Origin: Desmospora profundinema
Lineage (GTDB): Bacteria; Bacillota; Bacilli; Thermoactinomycetales; DSM-45169
Direction: 5' to 3'
Length of the DNA: 64,000 nucleotides
Assembly: GCF_031454155.1 (NCBI RefSeq)
Contig: NZ_JAVDQG010000002.1
Location: 62,001-126,000, forward strand
This document shows positions 35,631-44,313 of this stretch, piece by piece. Every line of letters begins with the position of its first letter. Position 1 is the first letter of the stretch. Made by a program: the position numbers and the translations under genes. The notes below the pieces were generated by a model. That model was given only the letters and a program-made list of their open reading frames with translations, ran no database searches and was not told where the DNA came from.

Positions 35631-36215
35631 ATGATTCATCGTCTGTTTACCCTGATCTGTCTGGTTGGCCTCCTTTTTGGCTGTCAACCGGCCAACAAGC
35701 CTCCGGTCAACGAATCGGCGCCGCCTCAAACCCCACATACGCAACGCGTTCGCCAAACCGCTCCTGAACCCCAGCGCAATGCGAACCCTCAAGCCGTGGC
35801 GGAGCGTCTGGCGGAAATCGCCACCCAGATGCCTCAGGTTCAGGGCGCCACCGCTTTGTCCGCCGGCGGATTCACAATTGTCGGCATCGATGTGGATCCG
35901 ACATTGGAGCGGGGGCGGGTTGGGACGGTCAAGTATTCGGTTGCCGAAGCTTTAAAAGAAGATCCACAGGGCAGCAACGCCTTGGTAACTGCGGATGTCG
36001 ACTTGGTCCAACGCCTGCGGGAATTGGCGGATGACGCCCAAAAAGGGCGGCCGTTGGCCGGTCTGGCGGAAGAATTATCGGATATCGCCGCCCGGATTGT
36101 TCCCCAACCCTCCAAACAGGTTCCCCGGCAAGAAGAGCCGCCGACACGGGTGGAGCAAGAGCGCCAAAACCAGACCCGGCAACCCAGACCCCCTCGTCAG
36201 ACAGATCCCCGGTAA
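35631..36215 (+). CDS. ylaJ: YhcN/YlaJ-family sporulation lipoprotein
   Basis: 194 residues. Signal peptide with lipobox LFGC (Cys at about residue 18). A Pro/Gln-rich linker leads to a domain with GATALSAGGFTIVGIDVDP and KYSVAEALKEDPQGSNALVTADVDLVQRL, typical of YhcN/YlaJ proteins of the spore inner membrane or cortex. The C-terminus is low-complexity (Pro, Arg, Gln). Genes ylaI and ylaH lie nearby, supporting the assignment. Confidence 0.9.
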   Translation: MIHRLFTLICLVGLLFGCQPANKPPVNESAPPQTPHTQRVRQTAPEPQRNANPQAVAERLAEIATQMPQVQGATALSAGGFTIVGIDVDPTLERGRVGTVKYSVAEALKEDPQGSNALVTADVDLVQRLRELADDAQKGRPLAGLAEELSDIAARIVPQPSKQVPRQEEPPTRVEQERQNQTRQPRPPRQTDPR

Positions 36216-36221
36216 CGAAAA

Positions 36222-36250
36222 AAAGCGGTCGCCAAAAGGCTGACCGCTTT
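36222..36250. terminator. Bidirectional terminator between ylaJ and the PNPOx-like gene
   Basis: Nine-base-pair stem (36222-36230 with 36242-36250); the minus strand continues into seven T. Confidence 0.83.
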
Positions 36251-36271
36251 GGTGTGTCTTTAAGTACCCAT

Positions 36272-36727
36272 TCACGCTTCTTGAAGGGCGGCCATCACCT
36301 GACGGTCCAGCTTATCGGCCGCCTCTTTATCATAGGTTTTCTCATAAATCGGTTCTTGTGCGATCTTGGCCCCGTAAAACATCACATCTCGAACCGTTTC
36401 CACTTCCACTTCGATGCAAGCAAGTTTAATGGTAACACCCTCCAAGGGTTCATGGGTAACCCGTGCCCGTCCCGTGATGGCATGGGTGGTTTCCGGGCCG
36501 ATCATCGTAATCGTCACATGGGGTTGCGCCTTTACATTTCCGATCATTCGAGAACGATGGCCCACTGCGATTCGGATCGTTTTCTCATCTGCTGCATACA
36601 CCCAGGAAACCGCGTTCACCTGAGGGGCACCGGTTTCCTGATCCACCGTGGCAAACAGCACATACTGCTCTTTTTTCAACTTTCGAAGCAATAACTCCGG
36701 CAATTGTTTCCCTATCGATTCCGCCAT
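36272..36727 (-). CDS. Pyridoxamine 5'-phosphate oxidase-like flavin-binding protein
   Basis: 151 residues forming a split beta-barrel. YVLFATVDQETGAPQVNAVSW and IAVGHRSRMIGNVKAQPHVTI match the FMN-binding edge strands of PNPOx-like proteins. True PdxH motifs are absent, so it is probably an FMN- or F420-binding reductase of unknown substrate. AAAGGAGAG upstream of the ATG. An 18-bp perfect palindrome lies 53 bases before its start. Confidence 0.75.
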   Translation of the reverse strand: MAESIGKQLPELLLRKLKKEQYVLFATVDQETGAPQVNAVSWVYAADEKTIRIAVGHRSRMIGNVKAQPHVTITMIGPETTHAITGRARVTHEPLEGVTIKLACIEVEVETVRDVMFYGAKIAQEPIYEKTYDKEAADKLDRQVMAALQEA

Positions 36728-36779
36728 TTTTCAACTCTCCTTTCTTCATTTCCATGCGGATGTGTCCTTTTCACAGGCG

Positions 36780-36797
36780 GGTATAGTATACTATACC
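36780..36797. promoter_or_regulatory. Perfect 18-bp palindrome, likely operator
   Basis: GGTATAGTATACTATACC reads the same on both strands. It lies between the divergent PNPOx-like gene and ylaI, where their promoters must be, and contains TATACT -10-like strings in both directions. Confidence 0.55.
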
Positions 36798-36941
36798 TGC
36801 TCCCATCCGTACCCCGTCCGAAAACGATACGAAGGGGGACGACAAACCCCGTTTTTCATTCTTCCATACGGCTATGACCGCTATCGAACCAACATGGATT
36901 AATCTTTCCCCGCTGAAGGGGGATGGAAAGAGGGCGTTCCC

Positions 36942-37118
36942 ATGAAAGCGGCCTGTATCTTGTGTGACCAACCGTTCACTCCTGAACCGATCCAACAGAA
37001 AAAGCTGCGCAAGCACCCCCACCGTCTCTTTCTCTGCCCTGCCTGCAACCACCGAATCACGGAACAAGTATTCGCCAGGCGAAAAGAGCAGCCGAAAGAA
37101 AACGAACCGAGAACGTAA
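36942..37118 (+). CDS. ylaI: YlaI family zinc-ribbon protein (DUF2197)
   Basis: 58 residues, too short for many gene finders. MKAACILCDQPFTPE and FLCPACNHRITEQV give a CxxC...CxxC zinc ribbon, as in YlaI of B. subtilis. GAGGG precedes the ATG. Function unknown; possibly nucleic-acid binding. Convergent with the gene at 37136. Confidence 0.85.
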   Translation: MKAACILCDQPFTPEPIQQKKLRKHPHRLFLCPACNHRITEQVFARRKEQPKENEPRT

Positions 37119-37135
37119 TTACCTGATCATAAGAT

Positions 37136-37435
37136 TCAGCCTTCTTCCGGACCGCATCCAAACGTTTGGTTGTACTTCGGCTCCGCTTCGATGCTGATCA
37201 ACAATTGCTCCACCTGTTCCCGGTCGTAACGCACCTCCTGCTGATGATCAGACTGCCGGTAACGAACGTGATACCCGTCCTTTTCCAACCGAACCTGAAT
37301 CTCTTCCACCCCGTGATCTTCCTTTAGGATGTGGTGGAAAAAACGGGTCGTCTCCTCCGCAGATCGATCCTGTGGTCGTGCATCCGATACTACTTTGATC
37401 TGAAGCCAGTTGAACAACGCTTCCTTTACTGTCAT
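37136..37435 (-). CDS. Hypothetical protein, 99 residues
   Basis: No family recognised. Soluble, acidic, no signal peptide. Predicted helix (ALFNWLQIKVVSD, EETTRFFHHILKED) followed by alternating strands (EIQVRLEKDGYHVRYRQ, EVRYDREQVEQLL). The C-terminus has an odd CGPEEG tail with the only cysteine. AAAGGGG lies 11 bases before the ATG. It lies between ylaI and ylaH, but I cannot match it to a yla gene. Confidence 0.7.
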   Translation of the reverse strand: MTVKEALFNWLQIKVVSDARPQDRSAEETTRFFHHILKEDHGVEEIQVRLEKDGYHVRYRQSDHQQEVRYDREQVEQLLISIEAEPKYNQTFGCGPEEG

Positions 37436-37497
37436 CCCGCGTCAAACCCCTTTCCTCTCCCATTTAAGAAAAGAAGACGCAAGCGTTCCCTCTGGAT

Positions 37498-37785
37498 TTA
37501 TTCCCCTTTTTCTGGCTGTGTTTTCCTGTTTCCCATCGCCATCCGAATCCGGGCCGCTGCGATTAAAACCAGCGTGACCAAAAGAATCTCCAGAATGGGG
37601 AAAAGCAGGATATACATCAACCAGAACAAGATGCAGCCCAGAGCCAGTACGATATAGACCACCAGGGATTTTAAAATCGGAAGCTTTCGCGCAAAGGCGA
37701 TCTTATAGACCGTGGCGGTTAAAACCAAAATGGTCAAATATCCGGCCCAAGGGGTTTGGCGCAAAAAATCGTGAATCGACTCCAT
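37498..37785 (-). CDS. ylaH: YlaH-like membrane protein
   Basis: 95 residues with three hydrophobic helices: GYLTILVLTATVYKIAFARKLPILKSLVVYIVLALGC (quoted in pieces: TVYKIAFARKLP, LKSLVVYIVLALG) and LFPILEILLVTLVLIAAARIR. These match YlaH from B. subtilis. The ATG at 37785 is correctly spaced from AGGAGG, the upstream ATG at 37791 is not. Function unknown. Confidence 0.82.
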   Translation of the reverse strand: MESIHDFLRQTPWAGYLTILVLTATVYKIAFARKLPILKSLVVYIVLALGCILFWLMYILLFPILEILLVTLVLIAAARIRMAMGNRKTQPEKGE

Positions 37786-37869
37786 AACCATCCTCCTTAT
37801 GCCCCTCAGTCAAATGTTCTGTATTTCTAACCCTTCACTCCGTGCAGGCGGTCGGTATGGGAACAGTCC

Positions 37870-38715
37870 CTATACACTCGATTTTGCCTGCTTCAATTCA
37901 CGCAGGTAGTTCATCTCCTCGGCATACTCCGTCTCATCATCGACGGGGGTTTCCAAGATGACGGGCAGCCCTTCAAACCGATCACACCGGAGAAATAAAG
38001 ACAAGGCCGACGACCCGATTTCTCCCTGGCCGATCTTTTCATGCCGATCCTTGCGGGAGTTGTAAGGGGCTTTGCTGTCATTAAAGTGGATGGCCACCAG
38101 CTGCTTTAAATACCCTGTTTCCTCCATGGTTCGCACCAAGTCGTCGAAGCTCTCCTCATTCCAGACACCTGCGGCAAAAGCGTGACAGGTATCAAAACAA
38201 AATCCGATTTTTTCCGGGTGATCCGTCGCTTCCCGAATCTTCACTAAGTCCTCAATGGCCAATCCCAATTCACTGCCTTGTCCGGCTGTATTTTCCAATA
38301 ACAAGCGAGTGGAACCTTCATATTCAGCTAAAATTTCGTTCAATGTCTCCACCATTCGACGGGTTCCGTACTCGACCCCTTCCCCCACATGCTTGCCGCA
38401 ATGGACCACGGCACCCACCGCTCCGTATGTCTCCGCGATGTGCAGGTCTTCCTTGATGGAACGTACCGTCACTTCGTGCAAATCCGCCTTGGGTGTGGAC
38501 AAGTTGGTGATATACGGCGTGTGCGCCACCAGAGTGATCCCTCGCTCGCGGCAGAGAGCCACTCCTTTTTCGGCATCCTTGTAATCGATTTTTTTGGGCC
38601 GCAACCCGCGCGGATTTTTGGTAAACACCTGAAAGGATGCCGCTCCCAGCTCATCGGCGCGCCGAGATGCTTTATGGAGTCCTTTGGCCACACTGATATG
38701 ACAACCGATCTTCAT
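37870..38715 (-). CDS. nfo: Deoxyribonuclease IV (endonuclease IV)
   Basis: 281 residues. AP endonuclease family 2 TIM barrel: MKIGCHISVAKGL at the start, LLLENTAGQGSELG, FCFDTCHAFAAGVW and AIHFNDSKAPYNSRKDRHEKIGQG (three-zinc ligands). Cuts 5' to abasic sites in base excision repair. AGGAGGG precedes the start. A hairpin just upstream (38739-38766) separates it from the GDPD gene. Confidence 0.95.
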   Translation of the reverse strand: MKIGCHISVAKGLHKASRRADELGAASFQVFTKNPRGLRPKKIDYKDAEKGVALCRERGITLVAHTPYITNLSTPKADLHEVTVRSIKEDLHIAETYGAVGAVVHCGKHVGEGVEYGTRRMVETLNEILAEYEGSTRLLLENTAGQGSELGLAIEDLVKIREATDHPEKIGFCFDTCHAFAAGVWNEESFDDLVRTMEETGYLKQLVAIHFNDSKAPYNSRKDRHEKIGQGEIGSSALSLFLRCDRFEGLPVILETPVDDETEYAEEMNYLRELKQAKSSV

Positions 38716-38738
38716 CCTTCATCCCTCCTAAAACAAAG

Positions 38739-38766
38739 AAGCGCCTCACTCGGGGCGGGCGCTTCA
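38739..38766 (-). terminator. Terminator of the GDPD gene
   Basis: GAAGCGCC-CGCCCCGAGTGAG-GGCGCTTC stem on the minus strand followed by TTTGTTTT, past the stop at 38815. Confidence 0.75.
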
Positions 38767-38814
38767 ACCTTCTTCATCATACCACCGGGCCAGTCCGCCC
38801 CGCAAGCGGCTCCA

Positions 38815-39552
38815 TCAGGAACCCGTCGCGTTCCGTTCATCCAACAACCGGGTCACATAATCGGTAATAATGGCTTCCACCGAAACATGGAGCAAGCGTC
38901 GCATTTCCTCTTGGCGATTCACTGTGAATGGGCGCACCGGCAAACCGGCCTTGTGGCAACCTCGAACCACCTCATCCCTGGCTGTCGGCCAATAAGGGTG
39001 GATGGAAGAAGCCCCCACATGCCGGGCATAATGCCAGGGTTCAACAAGATCGGCCATGTAGAGAATGGCTGTATCGATATCCGGACGCAATTCGTGCACG
39101 GTACGCAAACTGTAGTGGTTGAAGGAAGAAAGGACCGTGCGGCCGGCCATTCCATAGCGGTCCAGCCGCTCCAACACCGCTTGTTCCAAACCCGGATAGC
39201 GGATCTTGTTGTTTTTCAGCTCAATGTTTAGCCACAACCCTTTATCCGCAGCCAAGGATAATACCTCGTCCAGAGTGGGAATCGGCTCACCGTTGAAGGA
39301 TTCGCTGAACCATGAGCCCGCATCCAACCGACGGATCTCTTCCAGCGTAAGATCCCTTATCCTCCCTTTTTTACCGGTGGTACGCTTCACCGTCTCATCG
39401 TGAATCACCACCACTTCGCCGTCCTTGGTGAGATGGACATCCAGTTCCAATCCGTCCGCATCCGCTTCAGCGGCCAAACGGAAGGCAGCCATGGTGTTTT
39501 CAGGCGCTTGGGAGGAGTAACCCCGATGTGCCAATACTTTCGTCTGTCCCAT
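38815..39552 (-). CDS. Glycerophosphodiester phosphodiesterase (cytosolic)
   Basis: About 245 residues. LAHRGYSSQAPENTMAAF, DGLELDVHLTKDGEVVVIHDE and LWLNIELK carry the metal and catalytic residues (HRG...PENT, E-x-D, HD). No signal peptide, so it is of the cytosolic UgpQ/YqiK type that hydrolyses glycerophosphodiesters to glycerol-3-phosphate. ATG at 39552 after AAAGGG. It may overlap functionally with the general lipid turnover; no transporter gene is adjacent. Confidence 0.92.
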   Translation of the reverse strand: MGQTKVLAHRGYSSQAPENTMAAFRLAAEADADGLELDVHLTKDGEVVVIHDETVKRTTGKKGRIRDLTLEEIRRLDAGSWFSESFNGEPIPTLDEVLSLAADKGLWLNIELKNNKIRYPGLEQAVLERLDRYGMAGRTVLSSFNHYSLRTVHELRPDIDTAILYMADLVEPWHYARHVGASSIHPYWPTARDEVVRGCHKAGLPVRPFTVNRQEEMRRLLHVSVEAIITDYVTRLLDERNATGS

Positions 39553-39565
39553 GCGACATCCCTTT

Positions 39566-39874
39566 CTAAAAAACAAGATTAGACAAGTAGATTTGGTTGG
39601 GACTTTTCAGCCAAAAAGCATGGGTGCCCGGACGACATTCCACAAAAACCGTGGAGTCAAAGTAGGCCAGGCTGTGGCGATCCACCACCACCGTGAGATC
39701 ACCGGCTTTCAAGCGGATATCATCCGGTCGTGGAAGGTCCCAGTTCATCTCATACAATACCGTTGCCCCGCATCCGCATCCTTCGTCCATCGCCGCCAAC
39801 CGTAGAGCGGCATCCGGCTCCGGTTGATGCTTCATCAGTATCCGACGGGCTTCCGGATTCACGATTACTTCCAC
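39566..39874 (-). CDS. HesB/IscA-like (YneR-type) small protein
   Basis: 102 residues from a GTG at 39874 that follows GGAGGG. MDEGCGCGATVLYEM has a Cys-x-Cys loop; FVECRPGTHAFWLKSPNQ is near the C-terminus. The fold resembles the HesB-like family to which YneR belongs; the full set of three IscA cysteines is not in the usual spacing, so an Fe-S role is uncertain. It lies between the GDPD gene and the COG2231 gene and overlaps neither. Confidence 0.6.
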   Translation of the reverse strand: MEVIVNPEARRILMKHQPEPDAALRLAAMDEGCGCGATVLYEMNWDLPRPDDIRLKAGDLTVVVDRHSLAYFDSTVFVECRPGTHAFWLKSPNQIYLSNLVF

Positions 39875-39876
39875 CT

Positions 39877-40563
39877 CTATCCCTCCCGTACCTCGCCCCT
39901 GTAGTATACACAACTTTGCCAAAGCGGGCACCCCGAACAAAGGGGACGCCCCTTCCGACAGTGGGCTTTCCCCAATTCTACCATCCAGGCATGAAGGCGG
40001 GAGAGATCTTGCGGCCATCGCAGGGTATCCCGTACCGTTTGGCGTACGGCCTCCTCATCCGGTTCGGGAATCCCCAGCCACCGGGACCAGATGCGTCGGC
40101 TGTATGCATCGGTAACAAAGGTGGCCCGTCCGAATGCGTCGGATAGAATCAGATCAGCGGTCTCCGGCCCGATCCCGTGAATAGAGAGAAGCTCGGCCCG
40201 CAACCGTTCATCGGATATGGAAGCAAGGCCGCTTTCCCCGCCCTGTTGGCTCCACCATCGGGCCAGCCGGATCAAAGTGGCGGCTTTGGCTCGGAAAAAG
40301 CCGGCCGGACGGATCCGCTGGTGGAGTGCGTCTTCCTCCTGGTCAGCCAACACTGCCGGCTTCGTCCAACCGATCTCCCGTAACGCAACGAGAGCTTGGA
40401 GAGCTTGCCGCCAAGTCGTCCGTTGCACCAATACGCCGCCAACAGCCCGTTCAAAGGGAGATTCCACTCCCCACCATGCATCGGTTGTCAACTCGGGATG
40501 CCAGCGACGAAGGAGCTCCCAACAGATACGAACCGAATCGGGAGTCAGGCTGTTTGATTCCAT
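39877..40563 (-). CDS. Endonuclease III-related HhH-GPD protein (COG2231)
   Basis: About 228 residues. Helix-hairpin-helix LLSIHGIGPETADLIL, the conserved Asp in FVTDAYSRR, and a C-terminal [4Fe-4S] loop C-x6-C-x2-C-x5-C (HCRKGRPLCSGCPLWQSC). The catalytic lysine of endonuclease III in the HhH is replaced by Glu (GIGPETAD), as I recall for COG2231, so it is not a typical bifunctional lyase. Substrate unknown; a monofunctional glycosylase is possible. Start at the ATG 40563; a TTG at 40569 overlaps the preceding stop. Confidence 0.82.
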   Translation of the reverse strand: MESNSLTPDSVRICWELLRRWHPELTTDAWWGVESPFERAVGGVLVQRTTWRQALQALVALREIGWTKPAVLADQEEDALHQRIRPAGFFRAKAATLIRLARWWSQQGGESGLASISDERLRAELLSIHGIGPETADLILSDAFGRATFVTDAYSRRIWSRWLGIPEPDEEAVRQTVRDTLRWPQDLSRLHAWMVELGKAHCRKGRPLCSGCPLWQSCVYYRGEVREG

Positions 40564-40565
40564 GA

Positions 40566-41324
40566 TCAACCGACCACTGGATGGGACAATCGGCCCAATC
40601 CCTCAATCTCCATCTCCACGTTGTCCCCGGGAGCCAACGGCCCCACCCCGTCAGGAGTGCCGGTCAGGATCACATCACCGGACTCCAATGGAAACACCGC
40701 GGATACGGTTGCGATCAGACGCGGGATCGAATGAACCATCTCCGAAGTGGACCCTTCCTGTTTTAACTCCTGATTTACCCACAGCCGAATGATGCGGTCA
40801 CTGGGCTGCCAATCCGTCTCGATCCATGGACCGATCGGTTTGAATGTGTCGTAGGATTTGGAACGGGTGAATTGCCCGTCCTTTTCTTGCTGAACGCGGT
40901 TGGTAATATCCATGGCACACGCATAGCCAAAAATATGATCCCATGCGTTCTCTTCAGAGATGTCCTTTCCCCCGGTCCCGATCACCACCGCCAGCTCCGC
41001 CTCGTGATCGATACGGTCCTCACGGTTGGGCAACCGAATCGCCTCCCCGTCCCCGATCAGCGCCGTCGGCGAAACCAGAAAAAACAACGGCTCAGCCGGC
41101 ACCTCATTCCCCCTTTCCGCTGCATGCTTGGCGTAATTACGACCGATGGCAATCAATTTGCGTGGAAAAACAGGAACCGACAAACCGACTTGAGAAGCCG
41201 AAACGGGCGCTCCTTGATCTGCAAAGCCCCCCCACGGCTCTCCGACGACCGTCTGGATCCTCCCGTCCTGCAAATGATAGCCCCAGCGAATACCTTCCCC
41301 GGTCTGGACTCGAACCCACTTCAT
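40566..41324 (-). CDS. Fumarylacetoacetate hydrolase family protein
   Basis: 252 residues. LIAIGRNYAKHA, IDHEAELAVVIG (metal-binding Glu pair) and GDVILTGTPDGVGPLAPGD are the family signature. Members include acylpyruvases, oxaloacetate decarboxylases and hydroxyheptadiendioate isomerases; the exact substrate cannot be told. GAGGAGGG upstream of the ATG. Coupled to the COG2231 gene downstream. Confidence 0.9.
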   Translation of the reverse strand: MKWVRVQTGEGIRWGYHLQDGRIQTVVGEPWGGFADQGAPVSASQVGLSVPVFPRKLIAIGRNYAKHAAERGNEVPAEPLFFLVSPTALIGDGEAIRLPNREDRIDHEAELAVVIGTGGKDISEENAWDHIFGYACAMDITNRVQQEKDGQFTRSKSYDTFKPIGPWIETDWQPSDRIIRLWVNQELKQEGSTSEMVHSIPRLIATVSAVFPLESGDVILTGTPDGVGPLAPGDNVEMEIEGLGRLSHPVVG

Positions 41325-41344
41325 TTTTATCCCTCCTCACATGG

Positions 41345-41368
41345 GAAAAGCACCCGAGGCGGGTGCCT
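41345..41368 (-). terminator. Terminator of pepA
   Basis: GCACCC/GGGTGC stem with 5-base loop, followed by TTTT on the minus strand, just past the pepA stop and before the FAH-family gene. Confidence 0.75.
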
Positions 41369-41377
41369 TCCCCATCT

Positions 41378-42913
41378 TTACTTCCCGAACCCGACAGCCA
41401 GCTGAGCCAAGGTTCGGACAGCGACTCCGGTGGCCCCTTTGGAACGAATGCCGTCTTCTTTTTTGGAATCGGCGGTCCCCGCAATATCCAAGTGAACCCA
41501 AGGGGTTTCTTCCGCAAACACTTTCAGGAACATTCCGCCCTGGATGGAACCCGCCGGTGCTCCCCCTTCGTTTTTCAGATCGGCGACGGCACTCTTCAAG
41601 TATTCCCCGTATTCCGGATACAGCGGCAGCTCCCACATTTTTTCCCCGGCCAACCGGGCTGCTTCTTTCACCTGGCCGGCCCACTCGTCGTTATTGGTCA
41701 TCAAACCGGTGGTGGTATGGCCCAAGGCGACGATGACGGCACCGGTCAGGGTGGCCACGTCCACCAAGGAGGTGGCTCCCAGGCGACGGGCATAACTGAT
41801 GCCGTCAGCCAACACCAATCGCCCCTCGGCATCGGTGTGTTGAATCTCAATCGTCTTGCCGCTGAAAGATCCGATCACGTCACCCGGTCGATAACCATTG
41901 CCGTTGATCATGTTTTCACAGGCAGGAATCACTGCCGTCACATTGCAGTGAGGTTTTAGACGGCCAATGGCTTCCATGGCACCGAATACAGCAGCGGCAC
42001 CGGCCATATCCCCCTTCATTTCCTCCATTCCGCGTCCCGGTTTCACCTGGATTCCACCGGAATCGAACGTAATTCCTTTTCCGACGAGCCCCAACACTTT
42101 CTCGCTCTCCGGAGCCCCTTGATGAGTCAGAACAATCATCTGTGCCGGTTCTTCGCTGGCCCGGGCTACGGATAAGAGAGCATCCATCCCTAATTCCGTC
42201 AGACGATCCTCATCCAGAATGTCAATCTCCAAGCTGTATTTTTCAGCCATTTCCCGGGCACGCATGGCCAGGGTGGACGGGGTTAGTATGTTCGCCGGAT
42301 CGTTTGCCAAATCCCGAGCCGTCTTGGTAGCCGCAGCAAAGGCACCCCCCCGTTCCACCCCCGCTTCCAGAGCCGATTCACTTACCCCTTCCATCGCCAG
42401 CCAGACTGTTTCGATAGCGTTCTTGTTCCCTTGTTCTTCCGTTTTATAACCATGATAGCGATAGGTTCCCAGTTCAATCCCTTCCACCACCGCTTGCACC
42501 CAGTCTGCGGAATTAAACCGCTCAGGGGTTAAGGAGTGATTGGTACTGGTATGTCCTTTTAGGTGGGGAGGAAAACAGCCGATGGCCAGCTGTTTCACAC
42601 CGGCCTCCTGCGCTTTTTTTGCCGCGAGCGCCATCCCATTTCGCCACCAGTCCAAATCGAGATCCTCTTCTTTTCCCAACCCCAGAACCAAGAGGCGTTT
42701 GGAGGGAATTTTTCCCCAGTTATGTACCAAGGTAACCTCCCGGTATTTACCGGTAATCTCTCCTTCGCTCACCAGTTGCGACAGCCGGTAATCGAGGGCT
42801 TCATCCAACACACGGGTGCATCCCTTGAGCGATTCCTCCTCCTGGGTATGGACCACGACCACCCCGTCAACGGCCAGCTTATCCAACGGTTCCTTGGTGA
42901 TTCTCCACTCCAC
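41378..42913 (-). CDS. pepA: Leucyl aminopeptidase (M17 family)
   Basis: 511 residues. LGLVGKGITFDSGG (metal Lys and Asp), the NTDAEGRL-type signature here IQHTDAEGRLVLADG, and GDMAGAAAVFGAM (metal Asp). Two-metal cytosolic exopeptidase for protein turnover. GTG start at 42913 with GGAGGGG. The N-terminal macro-like domain is complete. In the same direction as, and after, the small gene at 43064. Confidence 0.95.
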   Translation of the reverse strand: MEWRITKEPLDKLAVDGVVVVHTQEEESLKGCTRVLDEALDYRLSQLVSEGEITGKYREVTLVHNWGKIPSKRLLVLGLGKEEDLDLDWWRNGMALAAKKAQEAGVKQLAIGCFPPHLKGHTSTNHSLTPERFNSADWVQAVVEGIELGTYRYHGYKTEEQGNKNAIETVWLAMEGVSESALEAGVERGGAFAAATKTARDLANDPANILTPSTLAMRAREMAEKYSLEIDILDEDRLTELGMDALLSVARASEEPAQMIVLTHQGAPESEKVLGLVGKGITFDSGGIQVKPGRGMEEMKGDMAGAAAVFGAMEAIGRLKPHCNVTAVIPACENMINGNGYRPGDVIGSFSGKTIEIQHTDAEGRLVLADGISYARRLGATSLVDVATLTGAVIVALGHTTTGLMTNNDEWAGQVKEAARLAGEKMWELPLYPEYGEYLKSAVADLKNEGGAPAGSIQGGMFLKVFAEETPWVHLDIAGTADSKKEDGIRSKGATGVAVRTLAQLAVGFGK

Positions 42914-42950
42914 GGTCGACCCCTCCTATCATGGGTTATGACAGTCATGA

Positions 42951-42986
42951 CAAAAAAAGTGTATCCCGTCATCGGAGATACACTCA
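42951..42986 (-). terminator. Terminator after the 63-residue gene
   Basis: GTGTATC...GATACAC stem on the minus strand followed by TTTTTTT. Separates the small gene from pepA. Confidence 0.8.
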
Positions 42987-43063
42987 TTCCTTTCGACAAG
43001 CGTGGCAAATATCCTTTTTTTATCCACAGAGAATCCCTGTCAATCCGTCGATTTGTCTTTTTG

Positions 43064-43255
43064 TCAAAGTGCTTCCAATTGAAGCATTTCTTTTCGCAAT
43101 TCTTGCAAACGGGCTTTACATTGATCCACCCGGTGCGTGTTGTTCTCGACCAATGCCTCATACAACAGGGCCAGCTCATAATCCAACTCCAGACGCAGGA
43201 CAGGGATCCTTTTTTCCGGTTCCCGGCAACGGAATGCTTTGATCACATCTTCCAC
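43064..43255 (-). CDS. Small coiled-coil hypothetical protein, 63 residues
   Basis: Starts at GTG 43255 behind AAAGGGGG. Almost all helix, rich in Leu, Glu and Arg (LELDYELALLYEALVENN, LQELRKEMLQLEAL), so probably a coiled-coil dimer. No cysteine pair beyond two isolated residues, no signal peptide. Family not recognised. Ends in a strong terminator, which supports a real gene. Confidence 0.65.
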   Translation of the reverse strand: MEDVIKAFRCREPEKRIPVLRLELDYELALLYEALVENNTHRVDQCKARLQELRKEMLQLEAL

Positions 43256-43552
43256 GGTTGCTGCCCCCTTTCCCTTGGGAGAAATGCGTCCCCCCACTCG
43301 TCCGGACGAGAGAAGGACCGACGTTGGCCACCAACAAGATTCCATGGATCATCTGGCTCCAGCTTTGCCGCGCTGAACAGGAATTAAACCTCCGGTCTCA
43401 TTGCGTGAATATTATTTCTATTTAAGATACGTCAGCCTTGCTTAGTCGGTCACGGCGGTTTCTTTCCCTTTCATCCGGCCCAATATCGGTTTGGATTGGA
43501 TGCACTTGTGTTAACATAGAACCTAGATCATTCGTTAAAGGTGGTGGGTCCA
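43256..43552. other. Divergent promoter region
   Basis: Between the 63-residue gene (minus) and yktB (plus). No other gene or clear regulatory motif found. Confidence 0.4.
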
Positions 43553-44179
43553 TTGACCTTTCCAGGTTTCACACAATCCGATTTCCAAGTCTTCACCATA
43601 CCGGGCCTGGAGCCGCGAATGGAAGCGTTGAAAGAACAAATCCGCCCAAAATTGGAAGCGTTGGGAGAAGAGATGGCTCCGTTTCTGTCCGATTTGACCG
43701 GTGAAACCCTTTATGTCCATGTAGCCAAACATGCCCGACGCAGCGTTCATCCACCAGACGAAACATGGGTGGCTTGGGCTTCACAAAAACGGGGATACAA
43801 ATCCCACCCTCACTTTCAGGTGGGTTTAAGGGAACAGGAATTGTTTGCCATGTTCGCTCTGATTTATGAATTCCCCCGCAAACCGGAGTTCGCCCGCGAT
43901 TTCTTGGAACAGCAGGACGAACTTCTTCCAACCCTTCCTCCGGAGTTTGTCGTCTCAAAAGATCATACCCGTCCGGAAACGCATTCCTTGGAAGAATTGG
44001 GCCCCGACGGACTGCAGCAAGTGCTGGAGCGCCTACAAGATGTGAAAAAAGCCGAGTTCCTGTGCGGATCGCTCCACCATCGCGATGATCCCCTCCTAAA
44101 ACAACCCGATGCACTAAAGAGGCAACTGGAGACCACCTTTTCCCGCGTTGTCCCTCTGTACCGGCTCGCCCGGTCGTAA
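43553..44179 (+). CDS. yktB: DUF1054 protein YktB
   Basis: 208 residues from a TTG at 43553 behind AAAGGTGG. FPGFTQSDFQVFTIPGLEPRM at the start and HVAKHARRSVHPPDETWVAW, then KSHPHFQVGLRE, match the YktB (DUF1054) family, whose structure is known but function is not. It lies directly before speA, as yktB and speA are also neighbours in B. subtilis. Confidence 0.9.
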   Translation: MTFPGFTQSDFQVFTIPGLEPRMEALKEQIRPKLEALGEEMAPFLSDLTGETLYVHVAKHARRSVHPPDETWVAWASQKRGYKSHPHFQVGLREQELFAMFALIYEFPRKPEFARDFLEQQDELLPTLPPEFVVSKDHTRPETHSLEELGPDGLQQVLERLQDVKKAEFLCGSLHHRDDPLLKQPDALKRQLETTFSRVVPLYRLARS

Positions 44180-44189
44180 GAAGATACAG

Positions 44190-44217
44190 TCCCCTTCCTC
44201 CGTGAAGGGGATTTTGG
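44190..44217 (+). terminator. Terminator of yktB
   Basis: Eight-base-pair stem (44190-44197 with 44204-44211) then ATTTT. Confidence 0.75.
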
Positions 44218-44313
44218 TGTTTCAAAATATTGTATTATAACAAACCTATATTGTCCATTATTGTCCTATTACAAATGATTCCAAAAAAGAAGCAAAACCG
44301 GCCCAAATAAACA

